Shown piece by piece: positions 6,289-14,114 of a DNA stretch of 37,183 nucleotides. The stretch lies in assembly GCA_964498605.1 (NCBI GenBank), contig CAZCHK010000019.1, forward strand, positions 1 through 37,183. Direction: 5' to 3'. Position 1 is the first letter of the stretch; each line of letters opens with the position of its first letter. A program made the position numbers and the translations under genes. This DNA comes from JBGQAS01 sp964498605. GTDB taxonomy: Bacteria; Chloroflexota; Anaerolineae; Anaerolineales; Anaerolineaceae. The notes under the pieces are model-generated. The model ran no database searches. It saw nothing but the letters and a program-made list of their open reading frames with translations, and was not told the DNA's origin.

Positions 6289-8850
6289 TTATTCATCCTC
6301 GCGGTAGATGAATTTACGCAGTGCTTTGAGCTTGACGCTCTCGGCAAACAAAATACTGCTCAAGCCAGTAATGAACAACAGGGGGATCTCCCAGGGGTGC
6401 AGCGGGGCGAATTGAAACACGTCCCGTAAAGCCGGTACAGCCAGCACGAGCACCAGGAAGAACAACGCGCTGCCGCTGATCCACCACAAGGCTTTGTTTG
6501 GAATACGCAGTGATTGAAAAATCGATAATGTGCGCGATCGGTTGGCGAAAATCAATCCCAGGTTGCCAATGACCAGCGAAACAAAAGCAAACATGCGCGC
6601 TTCACCTTCGCCGAAACCTCTTGTCAGGGCAAAAGCGTATATCCCTGTTACCACAACCAGGATGCCCAATCCCTGGATCAACCCCGATAACACCATCGAG
6701 CGACCAAACAGCGGCGCATTCAACTTGCGCGGTGGACGCTGCATGATGTCGGGTTCATCGCTTTCCATTTCGAAAACCACCGTGCAGGCCGGATCGATGA
6801 TCAGCTCCAGGAACAGCACATGCACCGGCAGGAGCGCCAGCGGCCACTTGAACAAAACCGGGATGAGCGATAAACCCGCAATCGGGATATGCACAGAAAA
6901 AATAAATCCCATGGCTTTTTTGAGGTTGTCAAAGATGCGGCGACCCATGCGCACCGCGGCAACGATCGAAGCGAAGTTATCATCCACCAGCACCAGCGCC
7001 GCTGACTCGCGGGCCACATCCGTGCCACGGCCGCCCATGGCGATGCCAATATGCGCAGCCTTGAGCGCTGGGGCATCGTTGACACCATCGCCGGTCATGG
7101 CGACCACTTCACCATTGGCTTTCAGCGCGCTGACAATGCGCAGCTTTTGCTCAGGCACGGCTCGGGCAAAGATACACGTGGTCTGCATCCGGCGACGCAG
7201 TTCATCGTCATTCATGCCATCCAGCTCTGCACCGGTTATGATCTCATCTGCAGGTTTCAGTCCGATCTGCCGGGCGATATTGCGCGCCGTACCGGGGTAA
7301 TCGCCGGTGATCATGATGACGCGGATGCCAGCATCGTAACACTCCTTGACCGCGCCGGGTACTTCAGCGCGAATCGGATCAGCCAGGCCCAGCAGACCAA
7401 CGAGTTCGAATTTAAAATCGTGCTGCTGCGCCGGCAAATCCACTGGGGTGAATTCCGCTTTGGCCACACCCAGCACGCGCAATCCCAGGTCGGCCATGCG
7501 GTTGATCTCCCCGCGCAGGGCAACCATCTGCACTGGATTGAAATGGCACAAATCGGCAATCGCCTCGGGGGCGCCCTTGGCCGCCACCATAAAGACCGTG
7601 CGGCTTGTGGAACGCCAGACATGCGACATGGCCAGCAGCGACTCTGAAAGCGGGTATTCCCGCATCAGGTTCCAATCAGTGTGCAGGTGTTCGGTGTTGA
7701 CCAGTGTGCGCCCGCCCAGTTCTTTGATCGCCCTCTCCATCGGGTCGAACGGATCCACGGGGGTTGCCAGGATGCCGAATTCAGCCAGCTCGTGAAACGA
7801 CTCGGGCAAAGTGCGCTGCGCCAGCCCAATTTCCAGCAATTTACCATTAACCATCATGTGGGTGACCGTCATGCGGTTTTGGGTCAGCGTACCAGTTTTG
7901 TCAGTGCACAGAACGGTGGATGCTCCGAGCATTTCGACAGCCGGAACGCGCCGCGTCAGCACGTGATGCTGCGAGATGCGCCAGGCTCCCATTGCCAGGA
8001 AAATCGTCAGTACCACAGGGAATTCCTCGGGAAGGGTGGCCATGGCCAGAGTGAGACCCGCCAGGAAACCGCGCAGCCAGTCACCGCGCGTCAATCCGAA
8101 CATGACAACTACCAAAACGCACATTGCCAACCCGATCAAGGCAAAGTTGCGCACAATCCTGCTTGTCTGCTGCTGCAAGTTGGTGTCCTCAGGCTGCAAG
8201 ACCTGAAGGGCTTTACCTATCTTGCCGATCTCCGTGCGCATCCCTGTAGCCCTAACCTGAGCCACTCCCTGCCCTTTGACCACCAGTGAGCCAGAATAGA
8301 TAAAGGGCTGATCGTCGCCGCCGGGGTGTCCCATTTCCAGGCATCCATCCCATGCTTTCTTGCGCACCGGCACCGATTCGCCTGTCAGCAGGGATTCATC
8401 CACAGAAACGCTGGAGCCTGTCAGCAAGACGGCATCGGCAGGCACGCGGTCGCCTTCGGCAATCAGCAGGATATCGTCTCGGACGACCTCTCGTCCAGCG
8501 ACGCGCTGCTGCCGTCCATCGCGGATCACCAATGCGCGGGGACTGGAGAGGTCGCGCAGCGCCTCCAGCGCTCGCTCAGTTTTTTGCTCCTGGTAAAATG
8601 TGATGCCGATGATGACGGCCACAAAACCGATCAACATCAGCGCTTCCTCATGATCGCCCAGGAAAAGGTAGAGCAGACCGCAGGCGATCAGCATCAGGAA
8701 CATGGGCTCACGCACCACCTCGAGCAGGATGTGAAAAATGGTACGCTTCTTCGTACCGGGCAGTTCGTTGTATCCATCCACAGCCAGGCGTTCGCGTATT
8801 TCCTGATCCGTCAGACCCTGATGCATGAATTGGTCGGTTGGTTTGTTCAT
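6289..8850 (-). CDS. P2-type cation-transporting P-type ATPase
   Basis: An 853-residue pump of normal length for P2 ATPases. An N-terminal cation-ATPase domain (about 8-75) is followed by TM1-2, an actuator domain with LLTGES, TM3-4 with PEEFP, the phosphorylation motif D317-KTGTLT, a nucleotide-binding domain, the hinge TGDGVND and six C-terminal helices. There is no CPC/CPH motif and no N-terminal metal-binding domain, so it is not a P1B heavy-metal ATPase. TM4 PEEFP and TM6 LELIIDPACTVVFE place it near the Ca/Mn-type P2 pumps, but the ion cannot be read with certainty. Its start is 4 bases after the ArsR stop, so expression should follow that regulator. The pairing with a zinc-type sensor suggests a transition-metal or Ca/Mn export role. 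Confidence 0.93.
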   Translation of the reverse strand: MNKPTDQFMHQGLTDQEIRERLAVDGYNELPGTKKRTIFHILLEVVREPMFLMLIACGLLYLFLGDHEEALMLIGFVAVIIGITFYQEQKTERALEALRDLSSPRALVIRDGRQQRVAGREVVRDDILLIAEGDRVPADAVLLTGSSVSVDESLLTGESVPVRKKAWDGCLEMGHPGGDDQPFIYSGSLVVKGQGVAQVRATGMRTEIGKIGKALQVLQPEDTNLQQQTSRIVRNFALIGLAMCVLVVVMFGLTRGDWLRGFLAGLTLAMATLPEEFPVVLTIFLAMGAWRISQHHVLTRRVPAVEMLGASTVLCTDKTGTLTQNRMTVTHMMVNGKLLEIGLAQRTLPESFHELAEFGILATPVDPFDPMERAIKELGGRTLVNTEHLHTDWNLMREYPLSESLLAMSHVWRSTSRTVFMVAAKGAPEAIADLCHFNPVQMVALRGEINRMADLGLRVLGVAKAEFTPVDLPAQQHDFKFELVGLLGLADPIRAEVPGAVKECYDAGIRVIMITGDYPGTARNIARQIGLKPADEIITGAELDGMNDDELRRRMQTTCIFARAVPEQKLRIVSALKANGEVVAMTGDGVNDAPALKAAHIGIAMGGRGTDVARESAALVLVDDNFASIVAAVRMGRRIFDNLKKAMGFIFSVHIPIAGLSLIPVLFKWPLALLPVHVLFLELIIDPACTVVFEMESDEPDIMQRPPRKLNAPLFGRSMVLSGLIQGLGILVVVTGIYAFALTRGFGEGEARMFAFVSLVIGNLGLIFANRSRTLSIFQSLRIPNKALWWISGSALFFLVLVLAVPALRDVFQFAPLHPWEIPLLFITGLSSILFAESVKLKALRKFIYREDE

Positions 8851-8854
8851 GGCG

Positions 8855-9154
8855 TCATTTCTCTTTCACATGGTTGACACCCTGCTGGAACAAGGCAGTG
8901 ATGTGCGGGTCAATGGCAGTGTAATAAACTTCCTTGCCGTCGCGGCGTGCCTGGACGATGCGCATCTGGCGCAATCCGCGCAGGTGATGCGAGACTGCCG
9001 ATTCGGTCAGGTCGAGCATTTCCGCGATGGCCGAGGTATTGGCTTCCTTCTCGATGATGGCAGAAAGGATACGCACCCGGCTGGTATCACTGAAGGTGCG
9101 AAAGAGTTCGGCGACATGCGCCGCCGTGTGTTCATCAAGAAAGGCTGATTCCAT
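8855..9154 (-). CDS. ArsR/SmtB family metal-responsive repressor
   Basis: A 99-residue winged-helix repressor with the recognition helix around LTESAVSHHLRGL (49-61). The C-terminal helix carries D82-x-H84-x10-H95-x2-E98, exactly the spacing of the SmtB/CzrA alpha-5 Zn/Co site, and there is no cysteine at all, so the thiol-based ArsR and CadC sites are absent. Known alpha-5 sensors leave DNA when zinc or cobalt binds. I chose the ATG at 9154 because GGAG stands 5 bases before it; the alternative ATG at 9184 has no site and would put the operator inside the gene. It is the first gene of the leftward operon with the ATPase and two methyltransferases, and it probably represses itself and them. 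Confidence 0.93.
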   Translation of the reverse strand: MESAFLDEHTAAHVAELFRTFSDTSRVRILSAIIEKEANTSAIAEMLDLTESAVSHHLRGLRQMRIVQARRDGKEVYYTAIDPHITALFQQGVNHVKEK

Positions 9155-9177
9155 CGGATCTCCGTAATATTTATATT

Positions 9178-9199
9178 TGAACAATAACTCAATTGTTTG
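9178..9199 (-). promoter_or_regulatory. Candidate ArsR operator
   Basis: An imperfect inverted repeat, TGAACAAT at 9178-9185 and ATTGTTTG at 9192-9199 (6 of 8 paired), with an AT-rich surround resembling SmtB/CadC-type operators. It lies between the -10 element and the ArsR start, where bound repressor would block transcription start. Confidence 0.6.
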
Positions 9200-9203
9200 T
9201 TTT

Positions 9204-9209
9204 ATTATA
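9204..9209 (-). promoter_or_regulatory. -10 element of the arsR-ATPase operon
   Basis: A perfect TATAAT on the minus strand, five bases upstream of the candidate ArsR operator and 50 bases before the ArsR ATG. No good -35 hexamer is visible at 16-18 bases, as is common for regulated promoters. Confidence 0.55.
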
Positions 9210-9461
9210 TCACGGCCTGCAAATATTCCGCCCTCTTAACCGCTGTAGACACGGGACCTGGAGTTCTTGGCGTTATGGCCCCGACATCCTTTTATTGGTC
9301 AGGCTTTTTGCCACCCAGGATTGGCAATCGTGCACGATCCCACCAACGATCACGTGAACGACTGCGCCGGTTCAGGCGCTGGGAAATCACCCTGTCGCAG
9401 AAGTGATCACACCCATCTGAAGTTTGGCAAAGCCAATCGACCGAAACAATAAAAGGAAATC
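9210..9461. other. Intergenic stretch between divergent regulator genes
   Basis: About 250 bases without a convincing gene between the ArsR and MarR promoters. It contains a perfect 12-bp palindrome, ATCGTGCACGAT at 9327-9338, and a small GCGCC/GGCGC hairpin near 9372-9387. The short open frames here lack ribosome binding sites and coding character. Confidence 0.5.
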
Positions 9462-9489
9462 TTGACAACGCTTAACATTGTGATATATT
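9462..9489 (+). promoter_or_regulatory. Promoter of the marR-ABC exporter operon
   Basis: TTGACA at 9462-9467 and TATATT at 9484-9489 with a 16-base spacer form a strong sigma-70-type promoter 33 bases before the MarR start. Confidence 0.75.
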
Positions 9490-9499
9490 TCACTACAAT
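9477..9499 (+). promoter_or_regulatory. Candidate MarR operator over the -10 box
   Basis: The 23-bp element begins ATTGT (9477-9481) and ends ACAAT (9495-9499), with GTGA and TCAC nested inside. It is centred on the -10 hexamer, the usual site for MarR self-repression. The match is imperfect inside. Confidence 0.5.
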
Positions 9500-9521
9500 T
9501 AACTAATAAGGACGTTTAACT

Positions 9522-10007
9522 ATGTCTGGACAACAAGAATTTTCCGACGTACTCTCTGAGTGGTCTGAGCTGTTCATGCAGCACTCCTTTCATGCCTTCA
9601 AGCGGTTCATGGACCAGGCGGGGCTCACCCATTCGCAGACCTCCACGTTGATGCGCCTGTACCACGGCAAATCCTGCCAGGTGTCCGAGGTCGGCTCGCA
9701 TGTTGGCGTGACCAACGCTGCCGCCAGCCAGCTGGTGGACAAGCTGGTGCAGATGGAACTGGTGCAACGCAGCGAGGATCCCCTGGATCGCCGCACGCGC
9801 AACCTGCGCCTGACTGAAAAAGGTCGCATCCTGATGGGCCAGGCATTCGCCGCGCGCAAGCGCTGGCTGGAACAGCTCATCGCCACCCTGCCCGTTGAAA
9901 AACACAGCCTGATCCTGGAAGCCATCCGCGAGATGACCGCTGCTGCCCGTTCCCTGTCAGGTGCCAATGATTCCACGGCAGATCAGAATATCAACCAGCC
10001 GCGCTAA
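9522..10007 (+). CDS. MarR family transcriptional regulator
   Basis: A 161-residue winged-helix protein of normal MarR length. The N-terminal dimer helices (about 5-40) lead to the DNA-binding core: helix-turn-helix at about 50-78 (QVSEVGSHVGVTNAAASQLVDKL) and the wing with DRRTRNLRLTEKG at about 88-101, where the DxR motif is the classic MarR wing signature. The C-terminal helices complete the dimer. It is the first gene of an operon with two ABC exporter half-genes, 27 bases downstream, which is the usual arrangement for ligand-induced release of a drug or lipid exporter. AAGGA lies about 9 bases before the ATG. The inducer cannot be predicted. Confidence 0.95.
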   Translation: MSGQQEFSDVLSEWSELFMQHSFHAFKRFMDQAGLTHSQTSTLMRLYHGKSCQVSEVGSHVGVTNAAASQLVDKLVQMELVQRSEDPLDRRTRNLRLTEKGRILMGQAFAARKRWLEQLIATLPVEKHSLILEAIREMTAAARSLSGANDSTADQNINQPR

Positions 10008-10034
10008 ACCTCAAATATAGAAGGATCATTAACT

Positions 10035-11966
10035 TTGAACCATAACCCTAGACCCAAACAAGCCGCCCAGCCCAACATGGTCTTTCGCGCCATCCGCTAC
10101 CTAAAACAGCAGGGCTGGAAGGCATTTCTGCCGTACATCTTCCTGCTGGTCTCCTCGCTGTCGCAGCTGGCAGTACCCACCATTATCCGCCGCATCATCG
10201 ATGCCATCACGGACGGCTACAGCGCCAAAATGGTGCTGGACAACCTGGCCCAGATCCCCGAGCAGATGCTGGGCACCGCCCTGCCCAAAGTCCTGGAGTT
10301 TCTCGATCTTCCCGCCAGCCTGACCATCGATCAGCTCCTCGCCCAGATGACATCCCAGCTGGATGCCGCACCTGCCGCGCTGATTGGCGCCGCTATCCTG
10401 GTGGTCGTTTTTGCCGTCCTGAGGGGTGTCTTTGGATTTCTTACCTCATACTGGGCGGAGCGCAACTCGCAGGGTATCGCCTTTGACATGCGCAACGACC
10501 TGTATGCCAAGATCCAGCGCCTTTCCTTTTCGTATCACGACAAGAACCAGACCGGACAGCTGATGGTGCGCGCCACGGACGACGTGGAAAAAGTGCGCAT
10601 GTTCCTGGGTCAGGGCTTCCTGCAGCTGTTGAGCGCGTTCGTCCTGCTCACCGGCACGCTGATCATTCTGTTCACCAGCAACGCCTCGCTGGCCTGGAAA
10701 ACCCTGTGGATCCTGCCGGTGGCTTTGATCATGTTCGTCGTCTTCAGCCGCCTGTCCTTCCCGCTTTTCTCCAAGGTGCAGCAAAAGCTCTCCACGCTCA
10801 ATACGGTGCTGCAGGAGAACGTGGCCGGCATCAAGGTCATCCGCTCTTTCACGCGAGAACCCTCGGAGACCAGGAAGTTCAAGGGGGCTGCGGACGCGCT
10901 CCTGCAGCACCAGCTCAAGATCGCCCGGCTGTTCACCTTCCTGTTCCCGCTCATTTTCTTCATTGCCAACCTGGGACAGGCTTCCACGATGTACTTTAGC
11001 GGCAGGCTGATCATTGAAGGCGGTTTGACCCTGGGGCAGTGGCAGGAATTCAGCCTGTACCTGATGTACCTGTTCATGCCCATCGCCCAGTTCGGCTTCA
11101 TCATCAGCCAGTTCGGGCAGGCCAACGCCTCCGCCAACCGCATCTTTGAGATCCTGGATGCCAAATCCGACGTGACGGACAAGCCCGACGCCATCGCGCT
11201 GCCTGCCATCAAAGGACATGTCAGGTTTGAAGATGTCACCTTCCGCTATTTCGGCAGCGGAGATCCGGTGCTGCAGAAGGTCAGCTTTGAAGCCAAGCCC
11301 GGGCAGTCGATCGCACTGCTGGGAGCCACTGGTTCGGGAAAAACAACCATCATCAACCTTCTGCCGCGCTTCTACGATCCCAGCGAGGGACGCATCACTA
11401 TCGACGGGCACGACCTGCGCGACGTGACGATGGAGTCGCTGCGCAGCCAGATCGGCATCGTGCTGCAGGAGACCACGCTGTTCAACGGCACCATCCGCGA
11501 GAACATCGCCTTCGGACGTCCGGATGCCAGCATGGACGATATCACCGCCTCTGCCAAAGCCGCCGCCGCGCACGACTTCATCATGTCCTTCCCGGATGGC
11601 TACGAAACGCACGTGGCGGAACGCGGTATCACCCTATCCGGGGGTCAGAAGCAGCGCATCGCCATCGCGCGCGCCCTGTTGCTCAACCCCAGCATCCTCA
11701 TCCTGGACGACTCCACTTCAAGCGTGGACCTGTCAACCGAAGCCGAGATCCAGAAGGCGCTGGACTCCCTGATGGAAAACCGCACCAGTTTTGTCATCGC
11801 GCAGCGCATCACCACCGTGATGAAAGCCGATCAGATCCTGGTGCTGGAAAAAGGACGCGTGGCTGCAGCTGGCCGGCACGCCCAGCTGCTGGAAGAATCG
11901 GAAATCTACGCTGAGATCTATCACTCTCAGCTGGTCGGCGACGAGAACGCGGAGATACGGGAATGA
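10035..11966 (+). CDS. ABC exporter half-transporter with degenerate ATP site (subunit 1)
   Basis: A 643-residue fused permease-ATPase: six transmembrane helices (about 30-350) then an ABC domain (about 385-620). A stretch of about 75 residues between TM1 and TM2 probably forms an extracytoplasmic domain. Walker A is GATGSGKT (K436) and the signature LSGGQ is canonical, but the residue after Walker B D558 is Asp (D559) instead of the catalytic Glu, and the H-loop His is Gln (Q590). This is the pattern of the non-hydrolysing site in TM287/288- and LmrCD-like heterodimers. The start is a TTG at 10035 with AAGGA at 10021-10025; the next ATG at 10077 has no site. The partner follows 24 bases downstream. 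Substrate unknown; multidrug or lipid export is typical for MarR-linked pairs. Confidence 0.93.
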   Translation: MNHNPRPKQAAQPNMVFRAIRYLKQQGWKAFLPYIFLLVSSLSQLAVPTIIRRIIDAITDGYSAKMVLDNLAQIPEQMLGTALPKVLEFLDLPASLTIDQLLAQMTSQLDAAPAALIGAAILVVVFAVLRGVFGFLTSYWAERNSQGIAFDMRNDLYAKIQRLSFSYHDKNQTGQLMVRATDDVEKVRMFLGQGFLQLLSAFVLLTGTLIILFTSNASLAWKTLWILPVALIMFVVFSRLSFPLFSKVQQKLSTLNTVLQENVAGIKVIRSFTREPSETRKFKGAADALLQHQLKIARLFTFLFPLIFFIANLGQASTMYFSGRLIIEGGLTLGQWQEFSLYLMYLFMPIAQFGFIISQFGQANASANRIFEILDAKSDVTDKPDAIALPAIKGHVRFEDVTFRYFGSGDPVLQKVSFEAKPGQSIALLGATGSGKTTIINLLPRFYDPSEGRITIDGHDLRDVTMESLRSQIGIVLQETTLFNGTIRENIAFGRPDASMDDITASAKAAAAHDFIMSFPDGYETHVAERGITLSGGQKQRIAIARALLLNPSILILDDSTSSVDLSTEAEIQKALDSLMENRTSFVIAQRITTVMKADQILVLEKGRVAAAGRHAQLLEESEIYAEIYHSQLVGDENAEIRE

Positions 11967-11990
11967 CCCCGGCGGAAAAGGAGATTTGAA

Positions 11991-14024
11991 ATGTTCGGTG
12001 GACCACAACACATGCTTAAACAGGAAACCCACAAACCGAAGAAAGTGGGCAGCACGCTCAGACGCCTGGGTTACTACCTAAAACCGTACTGGTGGATCGG
12101 CATCCTGATCGTCCTGCTGCTGGTCGTATCCACCTGGATCCAGGTGACCACGCCAAAGATGATGGGCCAGATCGTGGACTGCTTCCTCGTCCCAACCATC
12201 TCCAGCGTGACAGGCAGCAGCATGCTGGGTGGATCGCTCAGCGCCAGTTCCACGTCCAGCTGCTGGCTTGTCTCAGATCCGGAGGGAGTAACCCAGACAA
12301 TCATCAAAGGCTTGTACAGCTTCGGTAATTTCGCTGCGCCTTCAGAAACGGCAATACAATCCAACGCTGAGCGACTGCTGGGATTGGGCAGGATGATCAT
12401 CCTGCTGGCGGTCTTTTTCGCCGTCAACGCAGTGTCGATTGGCCTGGCCAACCTGGGCATGCAGTGGAGCGGTCAGCACATGATGCGCGACCTGCGCGTG
12501 GAGGTATTCCGCAAGCTGCACCAGCTGCACCTGGGGTATTATGCCGAACACGAAGCCGGCGACCTGATGAGCCGCGTCACCAACGACGCTGAGACCATCG
12601 GTCACGCGCTGAACATGGCTGTGCTGAACGTCATCAGCGGCATCATGCTCCTGGTATGGATCATCTACGTGATGCTGAGCGAGAACATCCCCTTCGCGCT
12701 GCTGAGCATGGCGATCATGCCGTTCATGGTGCTGGCCACCGTGTGGTTCTCCAGCCAGGCGCGCAAGGCGTTCCGCAAGACACGCAAGGAACTGGGTAAT
12801 GTGAACGCTGAACTGCAGGAGGGTATCTCCTCCGTGCGCGAAGCGCAGGCCTTCAGCCGCGAGGATGAGAATATTGAAGAATTCCGGAAGGTGAATGCCG
12901 CCAACCGCGACGCCAACATCCGTGCCGTCGCCTTCACCTCCGCACTGTCACCCGTGCTGGAAGGACTGGGCTACGTGGCGCTGACCATCGTCGCCAGCGT
13001 GGGCGGGTTGATGCTCCTGGGCAAACTGGACCTGTTCGGAACGGTCGTTTCGATGGGCCTGGTGATTGCGTTCATCGGCTACGTGCAGCGCTTCAACCAA
13101 CCCATTCAGCAGATCTCCATCCTGTGGACGAACATCCAGAACGCTATCGCTGCTGCCGAGCGCATCTTCAACCTTCTGGACGAAAAAGCGGAGGTGCAGG
13201 ACGCTCCCGACGCCAAGGAAATGAAGGTTATCAACGGAGAGGTCGTCTTCGACGATGTTTGCGCAGAATACATCAAAGGCCAGCCGGTGCTGCAGCACGT
13301 CAGCTTCACCGCCAGGCCAGGACAGACCATTGCCATCGTTGGTCCCACCGGTGCGGGGAAAACCACCATCGCCAACCTCATCCCGCGCTTCTATGACATC
13401 TGCAGCGGCAGGATCACCATCGACGGCATGGATGTGCGCGAGGTAACCGCTGCCAGCCTGCGCAGCCAGATCGGCGTGGTGCTGCAGGACACCTTCCTCT
13501 TCAGCAGCACGGTGATGGAAAACATCCGCTTCGGCAAACCGGGTGCCACGGATGAGGAAGTTCTGGCAGCCGCCAAACTGGCCAACGCGGACACCTTCAT
13601 TGAACGTCTGCCGGAAAAATATCAGACCGTGCTGGGAGAGCGCGGCAGTGGTCTTTCCCAGGGACAGCGCCAGCTGCTTTCCATCGCCCGGGCAGCCCTG
13701 GCGAATCCACGCATCCTGATTCTGGACGAAGCCACATCCAGCGTGGACACACGCACCGAGCGCCTGATTCAGAAAGCCCTGGAATTGCTCCTGAAGGGAC
13801 GCACCAGCTTTGTCATCGCGCACCGCCTGAGCACCATCCGCAGTGCGGACCTGCTCCTGGTGGTGGATGAAGGACACATCGTGGAATCCGGAAAACACGA
13901 GGAGCTGCTGGCAAAGAAGGGCTACTACCACAGGCTGTACATGAGCCAGTTCGATGCGAACATCGACGTGAATAAAGACCAAAAAGGTAAAGTGATAGGC
14001 AGCCCCAGCCCGGCAGCCGCGTAA
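11991..14024 (+). CDS. ABC exporter half-transporter with canonical ATP site (subunit 2)
   Basis: A 677-residue partner of subunit 1 with the same order: six helices (about 30-370) and an ABC domain (about 405-640). Walker A is GPTGAGKT (K457), the catalytic Glu is E580 in LDEATSSVD and the H-loop has H611, all intact; its signature, however, is LSQGQ, which faces the degenerate site of the partner. Together the pair would have one active and one structural ATP site. Between TM1 and TM2 there is an 80-residue Ser/Thr-rich insertion with two cysteines (about 64-125), likely extracytoplasmic. The ATG follows AAGGAG by 6 bases, and a terminator closes the operon after the stop. Confidence 0.93.
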   Translation: MFGGPQHMLKQETHKPKKVGSTLRRLGYYLKPYWWIGILIVLLLVVSTWIQVTTPKMMGQIVDCFLVPTISSVTGSSMLGGSLSASSTSSCWLVSDPEGVTQTIIKGLYSFGNFAAPSETAIQSNAERLLGLGRMIILLAVFFAVNAVSIGLANLGMQWSGQHMMRDLRVEVFRKLHQLHLGYYAEHEAGDLMSRVTNDAETIGHALNMAVLNVISGIMLLVWIIYVMLSENIPFALLSMAIMPFMVLATVWFSSQARKAFRKTRKELGNVNAELQEGISSVREAQAFSREDENIEEFRKVNAANRDANIRAVAFTSALSPVLEGLGYVALTIVASVGGLMLLGKLDLFGTVVSMGLVIAFIGYVQRFNQPIQQISILWTNIQNAIAAAERIFNLLDEKAEVQDAPDAKEMKVINGEVVFDDVCAEYIKGQPVLQHVSFTARPGQTIAIVGPTGAGKTTIANLIPRFYDICSGRITIDGMDVREVTAASLRSQIGVVLQDTFLFSSTVMENIRFGKPGATDEEVLAAAKLANADTFIERLPEKYQTVLGERGSGLSQGQRQLLSIARAALANPRILILDEATSSVDTRTERLIQKALELLLKGRTSFVIAHRLSTIRSADLLLVVDEGHIVESGKHEELLAKKGYYHRLYMSQFDANIDVNKDQKGKVIGSPSPAAA

Positions 14025-14054
14025 AGCAAAAATCATCCAACAATCAGGTACAAT

Positions 14055-14094
14055 CATCCATGGAGTGCTTCAAAGATATTCCATGGATGTTTTT
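14055..14094 (+). terminator. Rho-independent terminator of the marR-ABC operon
   Basis: A perfect 10-bp stem, CATCCATGGA at 14055-14064 and TCCATGGATG at 14080-14089, with a 15-base loop and TTTTT at 14090-14094, starts 31 bases after the second ABC gene. Confidence 0.75.
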
Positions 14095-14114
14095 ATAGTC
14101 CTGGTAGAGGTGAG

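Noticed and set aside
9197..9452. Short open frames in the ArsR-MarR gap
   Set aside because: No ribosome binding sites, no recognisable motif, and they cover promoter sequences.
10446..11612. 388-codon minus-strand frame opposite ABC subunit 1
   Set aside because: Antisense of a gene with intact transporter motifs; the product is rich in Gln, His and Arg and resembles no protein.
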